From the NCBI RefSeq assembly GCF_030462475.1, contig NZ_JASMRZ010000001.1, forward strand, positions 117,860 to 181,859: a stretch of DNA of 64,000 nucleotides, given 5' to 3'. A model generated the notes under the pieces. That model ran no database searches. It was not told the DNA's origin and was given only the letters and a program-made list of their open reading frames with translations. The stretch is from Variovorax sp. CAN15. Lineage in GTDB: Bacteria > Pseudomonadota > Gammaproteobacteria > Burkholderiales > Burkholderiaceae_C. Position 1 is the first letter of the stretch. The number at the start of each line of letters is the position of its first letter. Of the stretch, positions 8,048 through 18,495 are shown piece after piece. Position numbers and translations under genes: made by a program.

Positions 8048-9916
8048 TCAGATCTCGATCTTCGACCCCAGCTCCACCACCGCGTTGTTCGGCAGCCCCA
8101 GGAAGGCCGCCGCGCCGCTCGCGTTGTGGTGCATCTGCGCGAACAGCTTCTCGCGCCACGGCGCCATGCCGCTGCCCAGCGTGGGAATGACGACGTCGCG
8201 CGACAGGAAGTAGCTGGTCGTCATCTGCTCGAGCTGGCAGCCGCGCATGCGTGCGTTCTCGAGCGCGCGCGGCAGGTCGATGTCGTTCTTGAAGCCGTAG
8301 TGGACGATGATCTGCCAGCAGTGGTGGCCCAGCGGCTCGATCTCGATGCGCTTGTCCATCGGGATCCACGGTACCTCGTGGTTGCGCACGGTGACGAACA
8401 TGTTCTGCTCGTGCAGCACCTTGTTGTGCTTGAGGTTGTGCAGCAGCGCGTTGGGCACCACACCCGGCTCGGCCGTGAGGAACACCGCGGTGCCATCGAC
8501 GCGCACGGGCGGGCTCACGAACACCGAGTCGAGGAAGGACTTCAGGTCGATGGCGTCGGCATGCTGCGCCTCGCCCATCAGGCGGCGGCCCTCCTTCCAG
8601 GTGATCATCAGCATGAAGACGAAGCCGCCGATCAGCAGCGGGAACCAGCCGCCCTCGAAGAGCTTGAGCAGGTTCGACGCGAAGAACAGGAAGTCGACCA
8701 CGAAGAAGACCGCCGTCGATGCGATGCACAGCGCCAGGGGAAGCTTCCATGCATAACGGATCACGAAGAAGGTCAGCACCGTGGTGATCAGCATGTCGGT
8801 GGTCACGGCGATGCCGTAGGCCGCGGCCAGGCTGCTCGACGAGCGGAACATGACCACCGCCAGCACGATGGCCACGAACAGGCCCCAGTTGACCAGCGGG
8901 ATGTAGATCTGGCCCGCCGTGCGCACGCTGGTGTGCTCAATGTTCAGGCGCGGCAGGTAGCCCAGCTGGATCACCTGGCGCGTGACGCTGAAGGCGCCGG
9001 TGATGAGGGCCTGCGACGCGATCACGGTGGCGGCCGTGGCCAGCAGCACCAGCGGAATGAGCGCCCACTCGGGCGCCATCATGAAGAAGGGGTTCTTCAC
9101 CGCCTCCGGGTTCTCCAGCAGCAGCGCGCCCTGGCCGAAGTAGTTGAGCGTGAGCGCCGGCATCACCACCGAGAACCACGCGATGCGGATCGGGCTCTTG
9201 CCGAAGTGGCCGAGGTCGGCGTACAGGGCCTCGGCCCCGGTCACGCACAGCACGGTCGCGCCCAGCAGGATGAAGCTGGTGCCCGGGTTGTCCCACATGA
9301 ACTTCAGCGCATAGAACGGATTCAGCGCCTTCAGGATCTCGGGGTGGTGCAGGATCTGCGACACGCCGAGCACCGCGATCGCGATGAACCAGGTCAGCGT
9401 GACCGGCCCGAAGAACTTGCCGATGCCCGCCGTGCCGCGCTTCTGCACCACGAAGAGGCAGAACAGCACGACCAGCGTTAGCGGAATGACGTAGTGCGTG
9501 AAGTGCGGCGACACCACCTCCAGGCCCTCGACCGCCGAGAGCACCGAGATGGCGGGGGTGATGACCCCGTCGCCGTAGAAGAGCGAAGTGCCGAAGATGC
9601 CGACCACCAGCAGCAAGTGGCGCAGCCTGGGCTTGTCGTGCACGGCGCGCGACGCCAGGGCCAGCATGGCGACCAGGCCGCCCTCGCCTTCGTTGTCGGC
9701 CCGCAGCACGAGCACGACGTACTTGATGGAGACGATGACGGTGAGCGTCCAGAAGAACATCGACAGGATGCCGTAGACGTTCTCGACGGTGAAAGGCACG
9801 TGGCCGTGGCCGAACACTTCCTTGACGGCGTACAGCACGCTGGTGCCGATGTCGCCATAGACGACGCCGATGGCGCCGACGATCAGGCCGGCTGAGAGAT
9901 TTTTGGGGGCTGACAC
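8048..9916 (-). CDS. kup: Low-affinity potassium uptake permease Kup
   Basis: Kup is a single-component inner-membrane K+/H+ symporter. The 622-residue protein has the family start [20 protein letters not shown], about twelve membrane segments in the first 440 residues and a soluble C-terminal domain, all normal for the family. The chosen start is a GTG directly before SAPKNLSAG; the ribosome binding site is poor, so the exact start is uncertain, but no later start would keep the first membrane segment intact. gshA lies upstream on the same strand with a 180-base gap, so a separate promoter is likely. The gene ends 13 bases from the convergent deacetylase. Confidence 0.95.
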   Translation of the reverse strand: MSAPKNLSAGLIVGAIGVVYGDIGTSVLYAVKEVFGHGHVPFTVENVYGILSMFFWTLTVIVSIKYVVLVLRADNEGEGGLVAMLALASRAVHDKPRLRHLLLVVGIFGTSLFYGDGVITPAISVLSAVEGLEVVSPHFTHYVIPLTLVVLFCLFVVQKRGTAGIGKFFGPVTLTWFIAIAVLGVSQILHHPEILKALNPFYALKFMWDNPGTSFILLGATVLCVTGAEALYADLGHFGKSPIRIAWFSVVMPALTLNYFGQGALLLENPEAVKNPFFMMAPEWALIPLVLLATAATVIASQALITGAFSVTRQVIQLGYLPRLNIEHTSVRTAGQIYIPLVNWGLFVAIVLAVVMFRSSSSLAAAYGIAVTTDMLITTVLTFFVIRYAWKLPLALCIASTAVFFVVDFLFFASNLLKLFEGGWFPLLIGGFVFMLMITWKEGRRLMGEAQHADAIDLKSFLDSVFVSPPVRVDGTAVFLTAEPGVVPNALLHNLKHNKVLHEQNMFVTVRNHEVPWIPMDKRIEIEPLGHHCWQIIVHYGFKNDIDLPRALENARMRGCQLEQMTTSYFLSRDVVIPTLGSGMAPWREKLFAQMHHNASGAAAFLGLPNNAVVELGSKIEI

Positions 9917-10096
9917 GAAGTCGATGGGAAAAAGGACAGGCTGCTGATATCGACGCGTCAGACACGCCGGGCACGAAAGGGGCGAACTTTAGTACACCCC
10001 AGTCACCCTCCCGCCCTTTTGTTTCCGTTGCTGTGGGGCCGCTATTTTGCCGCCGCTTGCGCCCGGTGCAAGCCGAGGCAAGCAGCCCCCGGCCAA

Positions 10097-11431
10097 TCAC
10101 TCGTAGATTTCAGCGTCCGGATCGGTCGCTTCCATCTCGTAGCTGGCAGCCACCATGGCCAGCCGGCCGACCACGCCATACATGTAGAAGCGGTTGGGCG
10201 CACTGGCGCCAGGCTTGGCGCCCGGCTGCGGCAAGTGCGCACTTTCAGAGAAGGCCAGGGGCACGAAGCTCGCACCCGGCAGCTTCAGGTTCTCGTCGGC
10301 GGCGCGCTCGGCGTGCACCCGGTAGAAGCCGCCGACCACGTAGCGGTCCATCATGTAGACCACCGGTTCGGCCACGCCGTTGTGCACGCGCTCGTTCGTA
10401 AGCACGCCTTCCTGGACGATCAGCTCCGTAGGCTCGCGCAGGTCGCGGCCGGCGCCGTTCTTAGATGCCGGGGCACTTGCAGTGGCACTGCCGCCGCGCG
10501 ACTTGCCAATCAGCGCTTCCACGTCCTTGGCATCGCGCACCGTCACCACGCCGGGGCTGGGGCTGCCGCTTCCGCTGTGGCCGCCCTTGACGACCACGAA
10601 GGGCTTTTCGTTGATGCCGTATTCCTTGTACTTGCGGCGCACCTTGGTCAGCACCGCGTCGACGTGACTGGTGAGCACATCGATGCCGCGGCCCTCGGCC
10701 ACGTCCACGCCCTCGGCGCGCGCATAGATCGGATTGATGAGCCACGGATCGATGCCCAGCAGCTTGCCGAAGCGCTTGGACAGCTCTTCATAGCTGTGCA
10801 GATGGTTGCTCTTGCGCCGCACCGACCACCCCGCGTGCAGCGGAGGCAGCAGGTACTGCTCGTGCAAATCCTCGAGGATGCCGGGAGTTCCCGCAGAAAG
10901 CTCATTGTTTAGGAGAATTGTGCACGGATCGAAGTTCTTGAGCCCCAGGCGCCGCTTGCTGCGCACCACCGGCTCCAGAGTCACGGTCTCGCCGTTGGGC
11001 AGTTCGATCTTCTTGGGCGACTTGATGGCCGGATCGATCGACCCGATGCGCACGTTGAGCCCCGCCATGTGGAAGATGCGCACAAGTTGCGCGACGTTGG
11101 CGAGGTAAAAGGTGTTCTTGGAATGATTTTCCGGAATGACGAGCAGGTTGCGCGCCTCCGGACAGATCTTCTCGATGGCCGCCTGCGCGGCCTGCACCGC
11201 CAGCGGCAGCATCTCCTTGGTGAGATTGTTCCAGCCCCCCGGGAACAGGTTGGTGTCGACCGGGGCCAGCTTGAAGCCGGCGTTGCGGATGTCGACGGCG
11301 CTGTAGAACGGCGGCGTGTGCTCCATCCACTCGAGCCGGAACCAGCGCTCGATGGCGGGCATCGAGTCGAGCACACGCTGCTCCAGTTCGTTGATCGGGC
11401 CGGTCAGGGCGGTGACTAGATGCGGAACCAT
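10097..11431 (-). CDS. gshA: Glutamate-cysteine ligase, proteobacterial (Thiobacillus-type) family
   Basis: This enzyme makes gamma-glutamylcysteine from glutamate and cysteine using ATP, the first step in glutathione synthesis. The 444-residue sequence (start MVPHLVTALTGPINELEQRV, then PVDTNLFPGGWNNL) belongs to the family described from Acidithiobacillus ferrooxidans and common in beta-proteobacteria, which is unlike the E. coli GshA. The ATG start has a modest AAGG ribosome binding site. A possible promoter element (minus-strand TACAAT) and a hairpin lie in the 102-base gap to proA. gshB, the next enzyme, is in the window but not adjacent. Confidence 0.93.
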   Translation of the reverse strand: MVPHLVTALTGPINELEQRVLDSMPAIERWFRLEWMEHTPPFYSAVDIRNAGFKLAPVDTNLFPGGWNNLTKEMLPLAVQAAQAAIEKICPEARNLLVIPENHSKNTFYLANVAQLVRIFHMAGLNVRIGSIDPAIKSPKKIELPNGETVTLEPVVRSKRRLGLKNFDPCTILLNNELSAGTPGILEDLHEQYLLPPLHAGWSVRRKSNHLHSYEELSKRFGKLLGIDPWLINPIYARAEGVDVAEGRGIDVLTSHVDAVLTKVRRKYKEYGINEKPFVVVKGGHSGSGSPSPGVVTVRDAKDVEALIGKSRGGSATASAPASKNGAGRDLREPTELIVQEGVLTNERVHNGVAEPVVYMMDRYVVGGFYRVHAERAADENLKLPGASFVPLAFSESAHLPQPGAKPGASAPNRFYMYGVVGRLAMVAASYEMEATDPDAEIYE

Positions 11432-11471
11432 GCAGCGGCCTTGTTGGTTTTGTGCTTAAAGGTGGAGTGGA

Positions 11472-11500
11472 ATTGTAGGATTTGGGGCTGGTCGCCCCAA
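11472..11500 (-). promoter_or_regulatory. Hairpin and possible -10 element between proA and gshA
   Basis: The arms TTGGGGC and GCCCCAA (11482-11488 and 11494-11500) form a perfect 7-bp stem. On the minus strand TACAAT (11472-11477) follows and could be a -10 hexamer for gshA, with a weak TTGGGG -35 at 17-bp spacing. The stem may instead attenuate read-through from proA; it has no T-run. Confidence 0.3.
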
Positions 11501-11533
11501 TGACAAGACCGCGCGCGGACGCATCGGACCGGA

Positions 11534-12835
11534 TCAGGTCCGGACTTCGCCCTGCCCCAGCACCACGTACTTGAGCGAGGTCAGTCCTTCGATGCCCACC
11601 GGGCCGCGCGCATGGAACTTGTCGGTGCTGATGCCGATTTCGGCACCCAGCCCGAATTCGAAGCCATCCGCGAAGCGTGTGCTCGCATTGACCATCACGC
11701 TGGCCGAATCGACCTCGCGCAGGAAGCGCTGCGCATGCACGTGGTCGCGCGTGACGATGGCGTCGGTGTGGTGGCTCGAGTAGCGGTTGATGTGGGCGAT
11801 GGCCTCGTCCACGCCGGCCACCACCTTGATGCTGATGACCGCGGCGAGGTATTCCTCGGACCAGTCGGACTCGACCGCATCGACGATCTTCGCCGCCGGA
11901 CTGGCCGCACCCAGCGCCTCGCTCTCGCGCAGGATGGCCGCTGCCGCCGGGTCGCACCGCATTTCCACGCCCTTGGCCGCGAAGATGGCGGCTATCTCGG
12001 GCAGGAAGTCTTCAGCGACCGAAGCCGACACCAGCAGGCCTTCGGCGGCATTGCAGGGGCTGTATTTCTGGGTCTTGGCGTTGTCGACGATGCGCAGCGC
12101 CATCTCGAACTCCGCCGTGTCGTCCACGTAGACATGGCAGTTGCCGTCCAGGTGCTTGATGACCGGCACCTTGGCGTCGCGGCTGATGCGCTCGATCAGG
12201 CCCTTGCCGCCGCGCGGAATGATCACGTCGACGAACTCCGGCATGGCGATCAGCTGGCCGACGGCCTCGCGGTCGGTGGTCTGCACCAGCTGCACCGCCT
12301 CGACCGGCAGGCCGGCCTCGCCGAGCGCCTCGGACACCAGCACCGCCAGCGCCTTGTTCGAGTCGATGGCCTCCGAGCCGCCGCGCAGGATGGCTGCGTT
12401 GCCGCTCTTGATGGCCAGGCTCGCGGCCTCGATGGTCACGTTGGGCCGGCTCTCGTAGATCATGCCGAACACGCCGATCGGCACGCGCATCTGCCCCACG
12501 CGGATGCCGCTGGGCTGCTGCTTCATGCCGATGATCTCGCCGATCACGTCGGCCATGCCGGCGAGCTGCTCGCAACCCTGGGCGACGGTCTCGATGACCT
12601 TGGGCGTGAGCTTCAGGCGGTCGACCATCGGTGCCGAGAGGCCGGCGGCCGTGGCGCGTTCCAGGTCTTTCTGGTTGGCCACGGCGAGCGCCGGACCGGC
12701 TTCGCGCAGGCGGCGCGCCAGTGCTTTCAGGGCCTTGTTCTTGCTGGCCGCATCGGCACGGGCCATGAGGAATGCGGCGGTCTTGGCTTGCAGACCCAGG
12801 GTCTGCATGTGTTCGCTTACGTTGAACGCGTTCAT
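11534..12835 (-). CDS. proA: Gamma-glutamyl phosphate reductase
   Basis: ProA reduces gamma-glutamyl phosphate with NADPH to glutamate semialdehyde in proline synthesis. The 433-residue protein is an aldehyde-dehydrogenase-fold enzyme; the catalytic cysteine is visible at residue 261 in YSPCNAAEG, and the segments [25 protein letters not shown] and [18 protein letters not shown] are typical. The start [14 protein letters not shown] is 80 bases downstream of holA on the same strand. proB, the kinase, is not in the window. In this lineage proA after holA is the ordinary order as I recall it. Confidence 0.96.
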   Translation of the reverse strand: MNAFNVSEHMQTLGLQAKTAAFLMARADAASKNKALKALARRLREAGPALAVANQKDLERATAAGLSAPMVDRLKLTPKVIETVAQGCEQLAGMADVIGEIIGMKQQPSGIRVGQMRVPIGVFGMIYESRPNVTIEAASLAIKSGNAAILRGGSEAIDSNKALAVLVSEALGEAGLPVEAVQLVQTTDREAVGQLIAMPEFVDVIIPRGGKGLIERISRDAKVPVIKHLDGNCHVYVDDTAEFEMALRIVDNAKTQKYSPCNAAEGLLVSASVAEDFLPEIAAIFAAKGVEMRCDPAAAAILRESEALGAASPAAKIVDAVESDWSEEYLAAVISIKVVAGVDEAIAHINRYSSHHTDAIVTRDHVHAQRFLREVDSASVMVNASTRFADGFEFGLGAEIGISTDKFHARGPVGIEGLTSLKYVVLGQGEVRT

Positions 12836-12915
12836 CGGGCTATTTTCCCATGCCGATCCGTGGCCCGGCCGGCGCGGGCCTTTTGGCGGCTGGAGCCGTC
12901 AGCAGTCCGGTCGGG

Positions 12916-13989
12916 TCAGGCGCGCCGAGGGGCGCCGCCCGCGCTGCCGCAGGCGCGGCACAGCATCAGCGCCAGCCGCTGCAGCGCCTGCCAGCCGCTG
13001 GCGGGCCAGTCGGGCTGCTTCAAGCCCTTGACGATGCCGTCCACCATATGCGCGGCGCGCAGCAGGCGAGCCAGCATGCGGTCGTCCAGGCGCGGCAGCA
13101 CGCGCTCGAAGGCGCGCTCGCGCGGGCCCCAGATACGGTTCTCGCGCAGCGCCATCGGCAGCGGTCGGCCGGCGGCCATGGCGTCCTTCACGCGCTTGAG
13201 GGCGCGGATGTCCTCGGCGATCGCGTAGTGCACCAGTACTTCGGCCTCGCCCTCGGCCTGCAGCCCGTCGAGCATGCGCGCCACGCGCTGCGGATTGCCG
13301 GCCAGCACCGCCTCGGAGAGCTTGAACACGTCGTAGCGCGCCACGTTGTTGACCGCGCCTTCCACCTGCTCCCAGCTCAGCTCGCCCGCCGGATGCAGCA
13401 GCGCGAGCTTCTGGATCTCCTGGTGCGCGGCCAGCAGGTTGCCTTCCACGCGGTCGGCGAAGAACTGCAGCGTGCGCTGGCCTTCGTCGCCGGGCATCAC
13501 GCGCTGGCCCTGCTGGCCGAGGCGCTGCGCGATCCACTGCGGCAGCGCGTTGCGCTCGATGGGGTCGACCTGGATGCTCGCACCGTTGTTCTCCAGCGCC
13601 GAGAACCAGGCGCCGGTGCGCGTGGCCTTGTCCAGCCGCGGCAGCATCACCAGCGTGAGCGTGCTGTCGTTGCCCGGTGCGGACTCGGCCAGCTGCTGCA
13701 GGGCCGTGCTGCCGTCCTTGCCGGGCTTGCCCGATGGAATGCGGATCTCGACGATCTGCTTGTCGGCGAACAGCGAGAGCGAGCCGCCGGCCGCGAGCAC
13801 CGCGCTCCAGTCGAAGTGCGCGCCGGCCACGGTGTAAGAGCTGCGCTCGGTGTAGCCCTGCGCGCGCGCGGCGGTGCGGATGGCGTCGGCCGCCTCCTGC
13901 GCGAGCAGCGGCTCGTCGCCATGGATCGTGTAGAGCGGCTTCAGGCCCTTCTGCAGATGGGCCGCTAGCTGGGCGCTGGCAAGTTGCAT
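12916..13989 (-). CDS. holA: DNA polymerase III subunit delta
   Basis: HolA is the delta subunit of the clamp loader; it opens the beta sliding clamp. The 357-residue protein starts MQLASAQLAAHLQKGLKPLYTIHGDEPLLAQEAADAIR, which includes the HGDEPLL segment shared by delta subunits, and contains the AAA-like domain followed by a helical collar domain. The C-terminus has several cysteines and basic residues (LMLCRACGSAGGAPRRA), perhaps a loose lineage-specific tail. It starts 22 bases after the lptE stop, so lptE and holA are probably one transcript with leuS, the conserved leuS-lptE-holA order. Confidence 0.93.
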   Translation of the reverse strand: MQLASAQLAAHLQKGLKPLYTIHGDEPLLAQEAADAIRTAARAQGYTERSSYTVAGAHFDWSAVLAAGGSLSLFADKQIVEIRIPSGKPGKDGSTALQQLAESAPGNDSTLTLVMLPRLDKATRTGAWFSALENNGASIQVDPIERNALPQWIAQRLGQQGQRVMPGDEGQRTLQFFADRVEGNLLAAHQEIQKLALLHPAGELSWEQVEGAVNNVARYDVFKLSEAVLAGNPQRVARMLDGLQAEGEAEVLVHYAIAEDIRALKRVKDAMAAGRPLPMALRENRIWGPRERAFERVLPRLDDRMLARLLRAAHMVDGIVKGLKQPDWPASGWQALQRLALMLCRACGSAGGAPRRA

Positions 13990-14011
13990 GAAAGCGAAGG
14001 AGGAGCCGCGC

Positions 14012-14533
14012 TCAGATCTGCTTGACCGCCGCCAGCCGGCGCATGAGCTGCTGCGCGATGTCCGACTGCATATCGCGGAACAGCAGGTCGGCTTCGCCTT
14101 CCTTGGCCAGGGCGTTGGTCTCGTTGAAGCTCAGGTCGCGCGTCTGCGAGACGTCGCCGGCCGTCAGCAGGTCCTTGCCGGCCGGCGTGCGCAGCCGGAA
14201 GCGCACCTTCAGCTGTAGCTGCAGCTCGCGCACGAGGCCCGCCGAGTTGGTCGAGATCACGATGCGGTTGCGGTCCTCGCCCAGTACCTCCAGGATGACG
14301 TCCGCCTTGGACGCATCCTCCGGCGGCAGCACGGTCACGGTGCCCGTGGCCCGCAGCTCGCGCCGGATCTGGTTGATCATGGCCGAGTTGCCCGACACCG
14401 ACAGCGACTTGAACGCGAAGACGGGCGCCTCGCGCAGCTTGAAGCCGCAGCCGGCCAGGCCCAGCGAGACGCCAGCCGCCGCCAGCCCGAGGAGGAGGCC
14501 GCGGCGCGGCGGCGAGACATTGCGAGTGTTCAT
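14012..14533 (-). CDS. lptE: LPS-assembly lipoprotein LptE
   Basis: LptE is the outer-membrane lipoprotein that plugs LptD and helps insert lipopolysaccharide into the outer leaflet. The 173-residue protein starts MNTRNVSPPRRGLLLGLAAA and has a lipobox LAGC with the modified cysteine at residue 29, preceded by a twin-arginine-like basic stretch. The mature part (GFKLREAPVFAFKSLSVSG, then RIVISTNSAGLVRELQLQLKVRFRL) matches the LptE/RlpB fold. The gene lies 35 bases after leuS and 22 bases before holA, the usual context. The start at 14533 is the only one that gives a complete lipoprotein signal. Confidence 0.92.
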   Translation of the reverse strand: MNTRNVSPPRRGLLLGLAAAGVSLGLAGCGFKLREAPVFAFKSLSVSGNSAMINQIRRELRATGTVTVLPPEDASKADVILEVLGEDRNRIVISTNSAGLVRELQLQLKVRFRLRTPAGKDLLTAGDVSQTRDLSFNETNALAKEGEADLLFRDMQSDIAQQLMRRLAAVKQI

Positions 14534-14568
14534 GCTTGCTTGGTTGATTGAGCCGTTCGTCCGGCGTT

Positions 14569-17199
14569 TCAGATGACCACGTTGACCAGGCGGCCCGGCA
14601 CCACGATCACCCGTTTGGCCGGCGCGCCCTCGGCGAAGGCGGCGAAGTCGTCGCAGGCCAGCGCGAGCTTCTCGATCTCGTCCTTCGAGGCGCCGGCCGG
14701 CACGCTGAGCTTGCCGCGCAGCTTGCCGTTGACCTGCAGCATGAGCTCGATCTCGTCCTGCACCAGCGCGCCCGCGTCGACCGTGGGCCAGGGCGCGTCG
14801 AGCAGGCCGCCCAGGTCCTTGTCGTAGCCGAGCTCGTTCCAAAGCTGCTGGGCGATGTGCGGCGTGGCCGGATAGAGGCAGCGCAGCAGGATGCCGAAGC
14901 CCTCGCGCAGCGCGGCGGCGTCGCCCGCGCTGCCGTCGGGCTTGAAGCCTTCCAGCGCGTTGAGCAGCTTCATCGCGCCCGACACCACCGTGTTGTATTG
15001 CATGCGCTGGTAGTCGTAGTCGACCTGGCGCAGCACGGTATGCACCTCGCGGCGCAGCGCCTGGGCGTTCTTGCCGAAGGTCTGGCCGGCGAGTGCGACG
15101 GGCGCCACGTCGGCCTGCGCCACGCCGAAATTCCACACGCGGCGCAGGAAGCGGTAGCTGCCCTCGACGGCCGCGTCGTTCCACTCGAGCGTGGCCTCGG
15201 GCGGCGCGGTGAACATGGTGTACAGGCGGGCGGTATCGGCGCCGTACTTCTCGATCAGGTCCTGCGGGTCGACGCCGTTGCGCTCGCTCTTGCCCATCTT
15301 GCCGACGCCGCCGTACTCGACCTTCGTGCCGTCGGCCATGGTGCCGCCGACGATGCGGCCCTGCGCGTCGAGCACGGGCGTGACTTCGGAAGGCGGGAAG
15401 TAGTCCTTGCCACCCTTCTCGTTGCGCGAGTAGAAGATGTGGTTGAGCACCATCCCCTGCGTCAGCAGCTTGCTGAAGGGCTCGTCGGCCTTCAGCAGGC
15501 CGAGGTCGCGCATCACCTTGGTCCAGAAGCGCGCATACAGCAGGTGAAGAATCGCGTGCTCGATGCCGCCGATGTACTGGTCCATCGGCATCCAGTAGTC
15601 GGCGCCACCGGCCACCATGGCTTCGTCGTTCTTCGGGTCGCAGTAGCGCATGAAGTACCACGACGAGTCGACGAAGGTGTCCATGGTGTCGGTCTCGCGC
15701 CGCGCGGGCTTGCCGCAGACGGGGCAGACCACGCCGGCATGGAAGCCCTCGTGCTTGTGCAGCGGGTTGCCCGAGCCGTCCGGCACGCAGTCGGTCGGAA
15801 GCACCACGGGCAGGTCTTTTTCGGGGACCGGCACCGCGCCGTGTTCTTCGCAATGGATGATCGGGATCGGCGTGCCCCAGTAGCGCTGGCGGCTCACGCC
15901 CCAGTCGCGCAGGCGCCAGGTGGTCTGCAGTTCGCCCAAGCCCTTCTGGCCCAGTGCATGCGCCACGGCGGCCACGGCCTCCTTGTAGCTCATGCCGCTG
16001 AAGTTGTCGGAGTTGATGGTCACGCCGCGCTGCTTGTCGGCGTACCAGTCCTGCCACTTGTGATAGTCGAAATGCGGCTCGTCGTCGACCAGCACCACCT
16101 GGATGATCTCGATGCCGTACTTGTTGGCGAAGGCGAAGTCGCGCTCGTCATGCGCGGGCACGCCCATCACGGCACCGTCGCCGTAGCCGATCAGCACGTA
16201 GTTGCCGACCCACACGGGCACCTGCTCCTCGGTGATCGGGTGCCTCACCGTGAGGCCGGTGGGCACGCCCTTCTTCTCCTGCGTGGCCAGCTCGGCCTCG
16301 GTGGTGCCACCGCTCTTGCATTCCTCGATGAAGGCAGCGACCTTGGGGTCGAGCGTGGCGGCGTGGGCGGCCAGCGGATGCTCGGGCGCCACGGCGCAGA
16401 AGGTCACGCCCATGATGGTGTCGGCGCGCGTGGTGAACACGTACATGCGGCCGTCCTGGATCAGCTTGCCGTCGGCGCCCTTGATGTCGTGCGTGAAGGC
16501 GAAGCGAACGCCCTCGCTCTTGCCGATCCAGTTTTCCTGCATCAGCTTGACGCGCTCGGGCCAGCCCGGCAGCTTGTGCTGGGTGTGTTCGAGCAGTTCC
16601 TCGGCGTAGTCGCTGATCTTCAGGTAGTAGCCCGGAATCTCGCGGCGCTCGACCGTGGCGCCGGTGCGCCAGCCCTTGCCGTCGATCACCTGCTCGTTGG
16701 CCAGCACGGTCTGGTCGACCGGGTCCCAGTTCACGACCTGGGTCTTGCGGTAGGCAATGCCCTTTTCGAGCATCTTCAGGAACAGCCACTGGTTCCACTT
16801 GTAGTAGCTCGGGTCGCAAGTGGCGATCTCGCGGCTCCAGTCGATGGCCAGGCCCATGGCCTGGAGCTGGCCCTTCATGTAGGCGATGTTCTCGTAGGTC
16901 CACCTGGCCGGCGGCACGCCGTTCTTCAGCGCCGCGTTCTCGGCCGGCAGGCCGAAGGCGTCCCAGCCCATGGGCATCAGCACGTTGTAGCCGCTCATGC
17001 GCAGGTAGCGCGTGAGCATGTCGTTGATCGTGTAGTTGCGCACGTGGCCCATGTGCAGTTTGCCGCTGGGGTACGGCAGCATCGAGCAGGCGTAGTACTT
17101 CTTGCGGCTCGCGTCCTCGGTGACGCGGTAGGCATCGGCGGCGCTCCATTGCGCCTGGGCAGCGGACTCGACGTCGCTGGGTTTGTAGCTGGGATTCAT
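14569..17199 (-). CDS. leuS: Leucyl-tRNA synthetase
   Basis: LeuS charges tRNA-Leu. The 876-residue enzyme has the class I signature HMGH at residues 49-52, the large CP1 editing insertion, and the second signature as KMGKS at residues 634-638, where a serine is usual at the third place (KMSKS). The start [22 protein letters not shown] was chosen; a longer open frame to 17370 reads through intergenic repeat sequence and is not family-like. The gene heads a probable operon with lptE and holA. Its upstream region is shared with the divergent Bug receptor gene and contains one copy of the 88-89 bp repeat. Confidence 0.97.
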   Translation of the reverse strand: MNPSYKPSDVESAAQAQWSAADAYRVTEDASRKKYYACSMLPYPSGKLHMGHVRNYTINDMLTRYLRMSGYNVLMPMGWDAFGLPAENAALKNGVPPARWTYENIAYMKGQLQAMGLAIDWSREIATCDPSYYKWNQWLFLKMLEKGIAYRKTQVVNWDPVDQTVLANEQVIDGKGWRTGATVERREIPGYYLKISDYAEELLEHTQHKLPGWPERVKLMQENWIGKSEGVRFAFTHDIKGADGKLIQDGRMYVFTTRADTIMGVTFCAVAPEHPLAAHAATLDPKVAAFIEECKSGGTTEAELATQEKKGVPTGLTVRHPITEEQVPVWVGNYVLIGYGDGAVMGVPAHDERDFAFANKYGIEIIQVVLVDDEPHFDYHKWQDWYADKQRGVTINSDNFSGMSYKEAVAAVAHALGQKGLGELQTTWRLRDWGVSRQRYWGTPIPIIHCEEHGAVPVPEKDLPVVLPTDCVPDGSGNPLHKHEGFHAGVVCPVCGKPARRETDTMDTFVDSSWYFMRYCDPKNDEAMVAGGADYWMPMDQYIGGIEHAILHLLYARFWTKVMRDLGLLKADEPFSKLLTQGMVLNHIFYSRNEKGGKDYFPPSEVTPVLDAQGRIVGGTMADGTKVEYGGVGKMGKSERNGVDPQDLIEKYGADTARLYTMFTAPPEATLEWNDAAVEGSYRFLRRVWNFGVAQADVAPVALAGQTFGKNAQALRREVHTVLRQVDYDYQRMQYNTVVSGAMKLLNALEGFKPDGSAGDAAALREGFGILLRCLYPATPHIAQQLWNELGYDKDLGGLLDAPWPTVDAGALVQDEIELMLQVNGKLRGKLSVPAGASKDEIEKLALACDDFAAFAEGAPAKRVIVVPGRLVNVVI

Positions 17200-17267
17200 G
17201 GCGGTTCGGCAAGAGCCCGGCTCGGAAGCGGCCGGGAACGCGGGATTATCGCGCCGGACTAGACTCG

Positions 17268-17355
17268 CCCCCAGGCTGCGCGCACTTCGTGTCGCTTCGC
17301 CAACCCCCTTCCGGGGGCAACACCCGCGGCCCGGCGAAGCCGGTTCCGCGGTGTT
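17268..17355 (+). repeat. 88-89 bp dispersed palindromic element, copy A
   Basis: This is one of five near-identical elements in the window. Reading from the CCCCCAGGC end it contains the ACTTCGT mini-hairpin, a C-run/G-run stem, and a hairpin built on CCGGC and GCCGG with outer arms related to AACACC/GGTGTT. This copy lies between the divergent leuS and Bug receptor genes and, unlike the other four, does not follow a stop codon of a recognised gene. Confidence 0.85.
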
Positions 17356-17403
17356 TCGCGAAAAATGCATGCCCCCGTTACACGCCGCGGACTAAAACAC
17401 ACC

Positions 17404-18378
17404 ATGAAACTGCGCCTGAAACACCTCGCCCTGGCCTTCGCCGCCGTCGCCAGCCTCGCCGCCCTGCCACTGCGAGCGCAGCAGAACGACAAGCCCCTGC
17501 GCATCGTCGTGCCCTTCGCCACCGGCGGCGCACAGGACGTCATCGCCCGCTACCTGGGCGCCAAGCTCACCGACAGGCTCGGCCAGCCGGTCATCATCGA
17601 CAACAAGGCCGGCGCCGGTGGCATCGTGGCCGCCGACGCGGTGGCCAAGGCGACCGACGGGGCCACCGTGCTCCTGGCCACCGGCGGCGCGGTCACCATC
17701 GCCCCCCACCTGCAGGCCAAGCTCCCCTACGACCCGGTCCACGAGCTGGTACCGGTGGCCCTGGTGGCCGACACCCCCATGACGCTCTCGGTACGCGCCG
17801 AAAGCCCCTACAGGACGGTGGCCGACGTGCTGCGCGACGCCAAGGCCAGGCCCGGCCAGGTCACCTACGCCTCCACCGGCAACGGCACCGTCTCGCACCT
17901 GACCGGTGCGCTGCTGGCGCAGGCCGGCGGCGTGAACCTGCTGCACGTGCCCTACCGGGGCGCCGCGCCGGCCCTCACCGACCTGCTCGGCGGGCAGGTG
18001 GCGACCATCGTGACCAGCGTGGCCTCGATCGAGCCCATGGTCGCCAGCGGCAAGGCCCGCGTGCTGGGCACCTTCTCGCGCGCGGCCCTGCCCAGCATGG
18101 GCTCGGCCCCGACCATCGGCGAGGCCACCGGCCTGCCGGGCATGGAAGTGCCGGTCTGGGTCGGCGTGATGGCGCCGGCGCGCATGCCGGCGGCGAGCGT
18201 CGAGAAGCTATCGACCGCGCTGGTCGAGGTGTGCAACCTGCCGGAGACGAAGCAGCGCTTTGCCCAGCTGGGCGCGGTCAACACCTGCGGCGGCCCGGCG
18301 GCACTGGGCAAGGTGGTCACGGAAGACAGCCAGCGCTGGGCCAAGGTCATCAAGCAGGGCGGAATCAAGGTTGACTGA
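17404..18378 (+). CDS. Bug-family tripartite tricarboxylate transporter substrate-binding protein
   Basis: The 324-residue protein is a periplasmic solute receptor of the Bug/TctC family, hugely expanded in Burkholderiales. The signal peptide is MKLRLKHLALAFAAVASLAALPLRA. The mature start DKPLRIVVPFATGGAQDVIAR is the Bug signature, including the PFATGG loop that binds the ligand carboxylate, and STGNGTVSHLTGALL and VPYRGAAPALTDLL follow as expected. No TctA or TctB membrane genes are adjacent, so it is an orphan receptor. Ligands cannot be read from sequence. The internal ATG at 17404 was chosen because the upstream extension spoils the signal peptide. The opine-dehydrogenase-like gene starts 117 bases downstream. 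Confidence 0.92.
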   Translation: MKLRLKHLALAFAAVASLAALPLRAQQNDKPLRIVVPFATGGAQDVIARYLGAKLTDRLGQPVIIDNKAGAGGIVAADAVAKATDGATVLLATGGAVTIAPHLQAKLPYDPVHELVPVALVADTPMTLSVRAESPYRTVADVLRDAKARPGQVTYASTGNGTVSHLTGALLAQAGGVNLLHVPYRGAAPALTDLLGGQVATIVTSVASIEPMVASGKARVLGTFSRAALPSMGSAPTIGEATGLPGMEVPVWVGVMAPARMPAASVEKLSTALVEVCNLPETKQRFAQLGAVNTCGGPAALGKVVTEDSQRWAKVIKQGGIKVD

Positions 18379-18387
18379 ATTGGTTCT

Positions 18388-18476
18388 CCCCCAGGCTTCG
18401 CGCACTTCGTGTCGCTTCGCCATCCCCCTCGCCGGGGGCAACACCGGTGGCCCGGCGGAGCCGGTTCCACGGTGTT
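18388..18476 (+). repeat. 88-89 bp dispersed palindromic element, copy B
   Basis: The element starts 9 bases after the stop of the Bug receptor gene, with the CCCCCAGGC end nearest the stop and therefore transcribed first. It ends 19 bases before the GTG start chosen for the next gene. Confidence 0.88.
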
Positions 18477-18495
18477 CCCGAATGGGGATGCGCCT

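Noticed and set aside
11612-13228. Long plus-strand open frame opposite proA and holA
   Set aside because: Its composition is that of a codon shadow, and the minus-strand frames encode clearly recognisable enzymes.
14548-17262. A 900-codon plus-strand open frame opposite leuS
   Set aside because: Stop-free only because of GC-rich codon bias on the other strand; no domain pattern was seen.
18409-18495. Earlier start for the opine-dehydrogenase-like gene
   Set aside because: The extra residues are encoded by repeat copy B, and the Rossmann strand begins right after the GTG at 18496.
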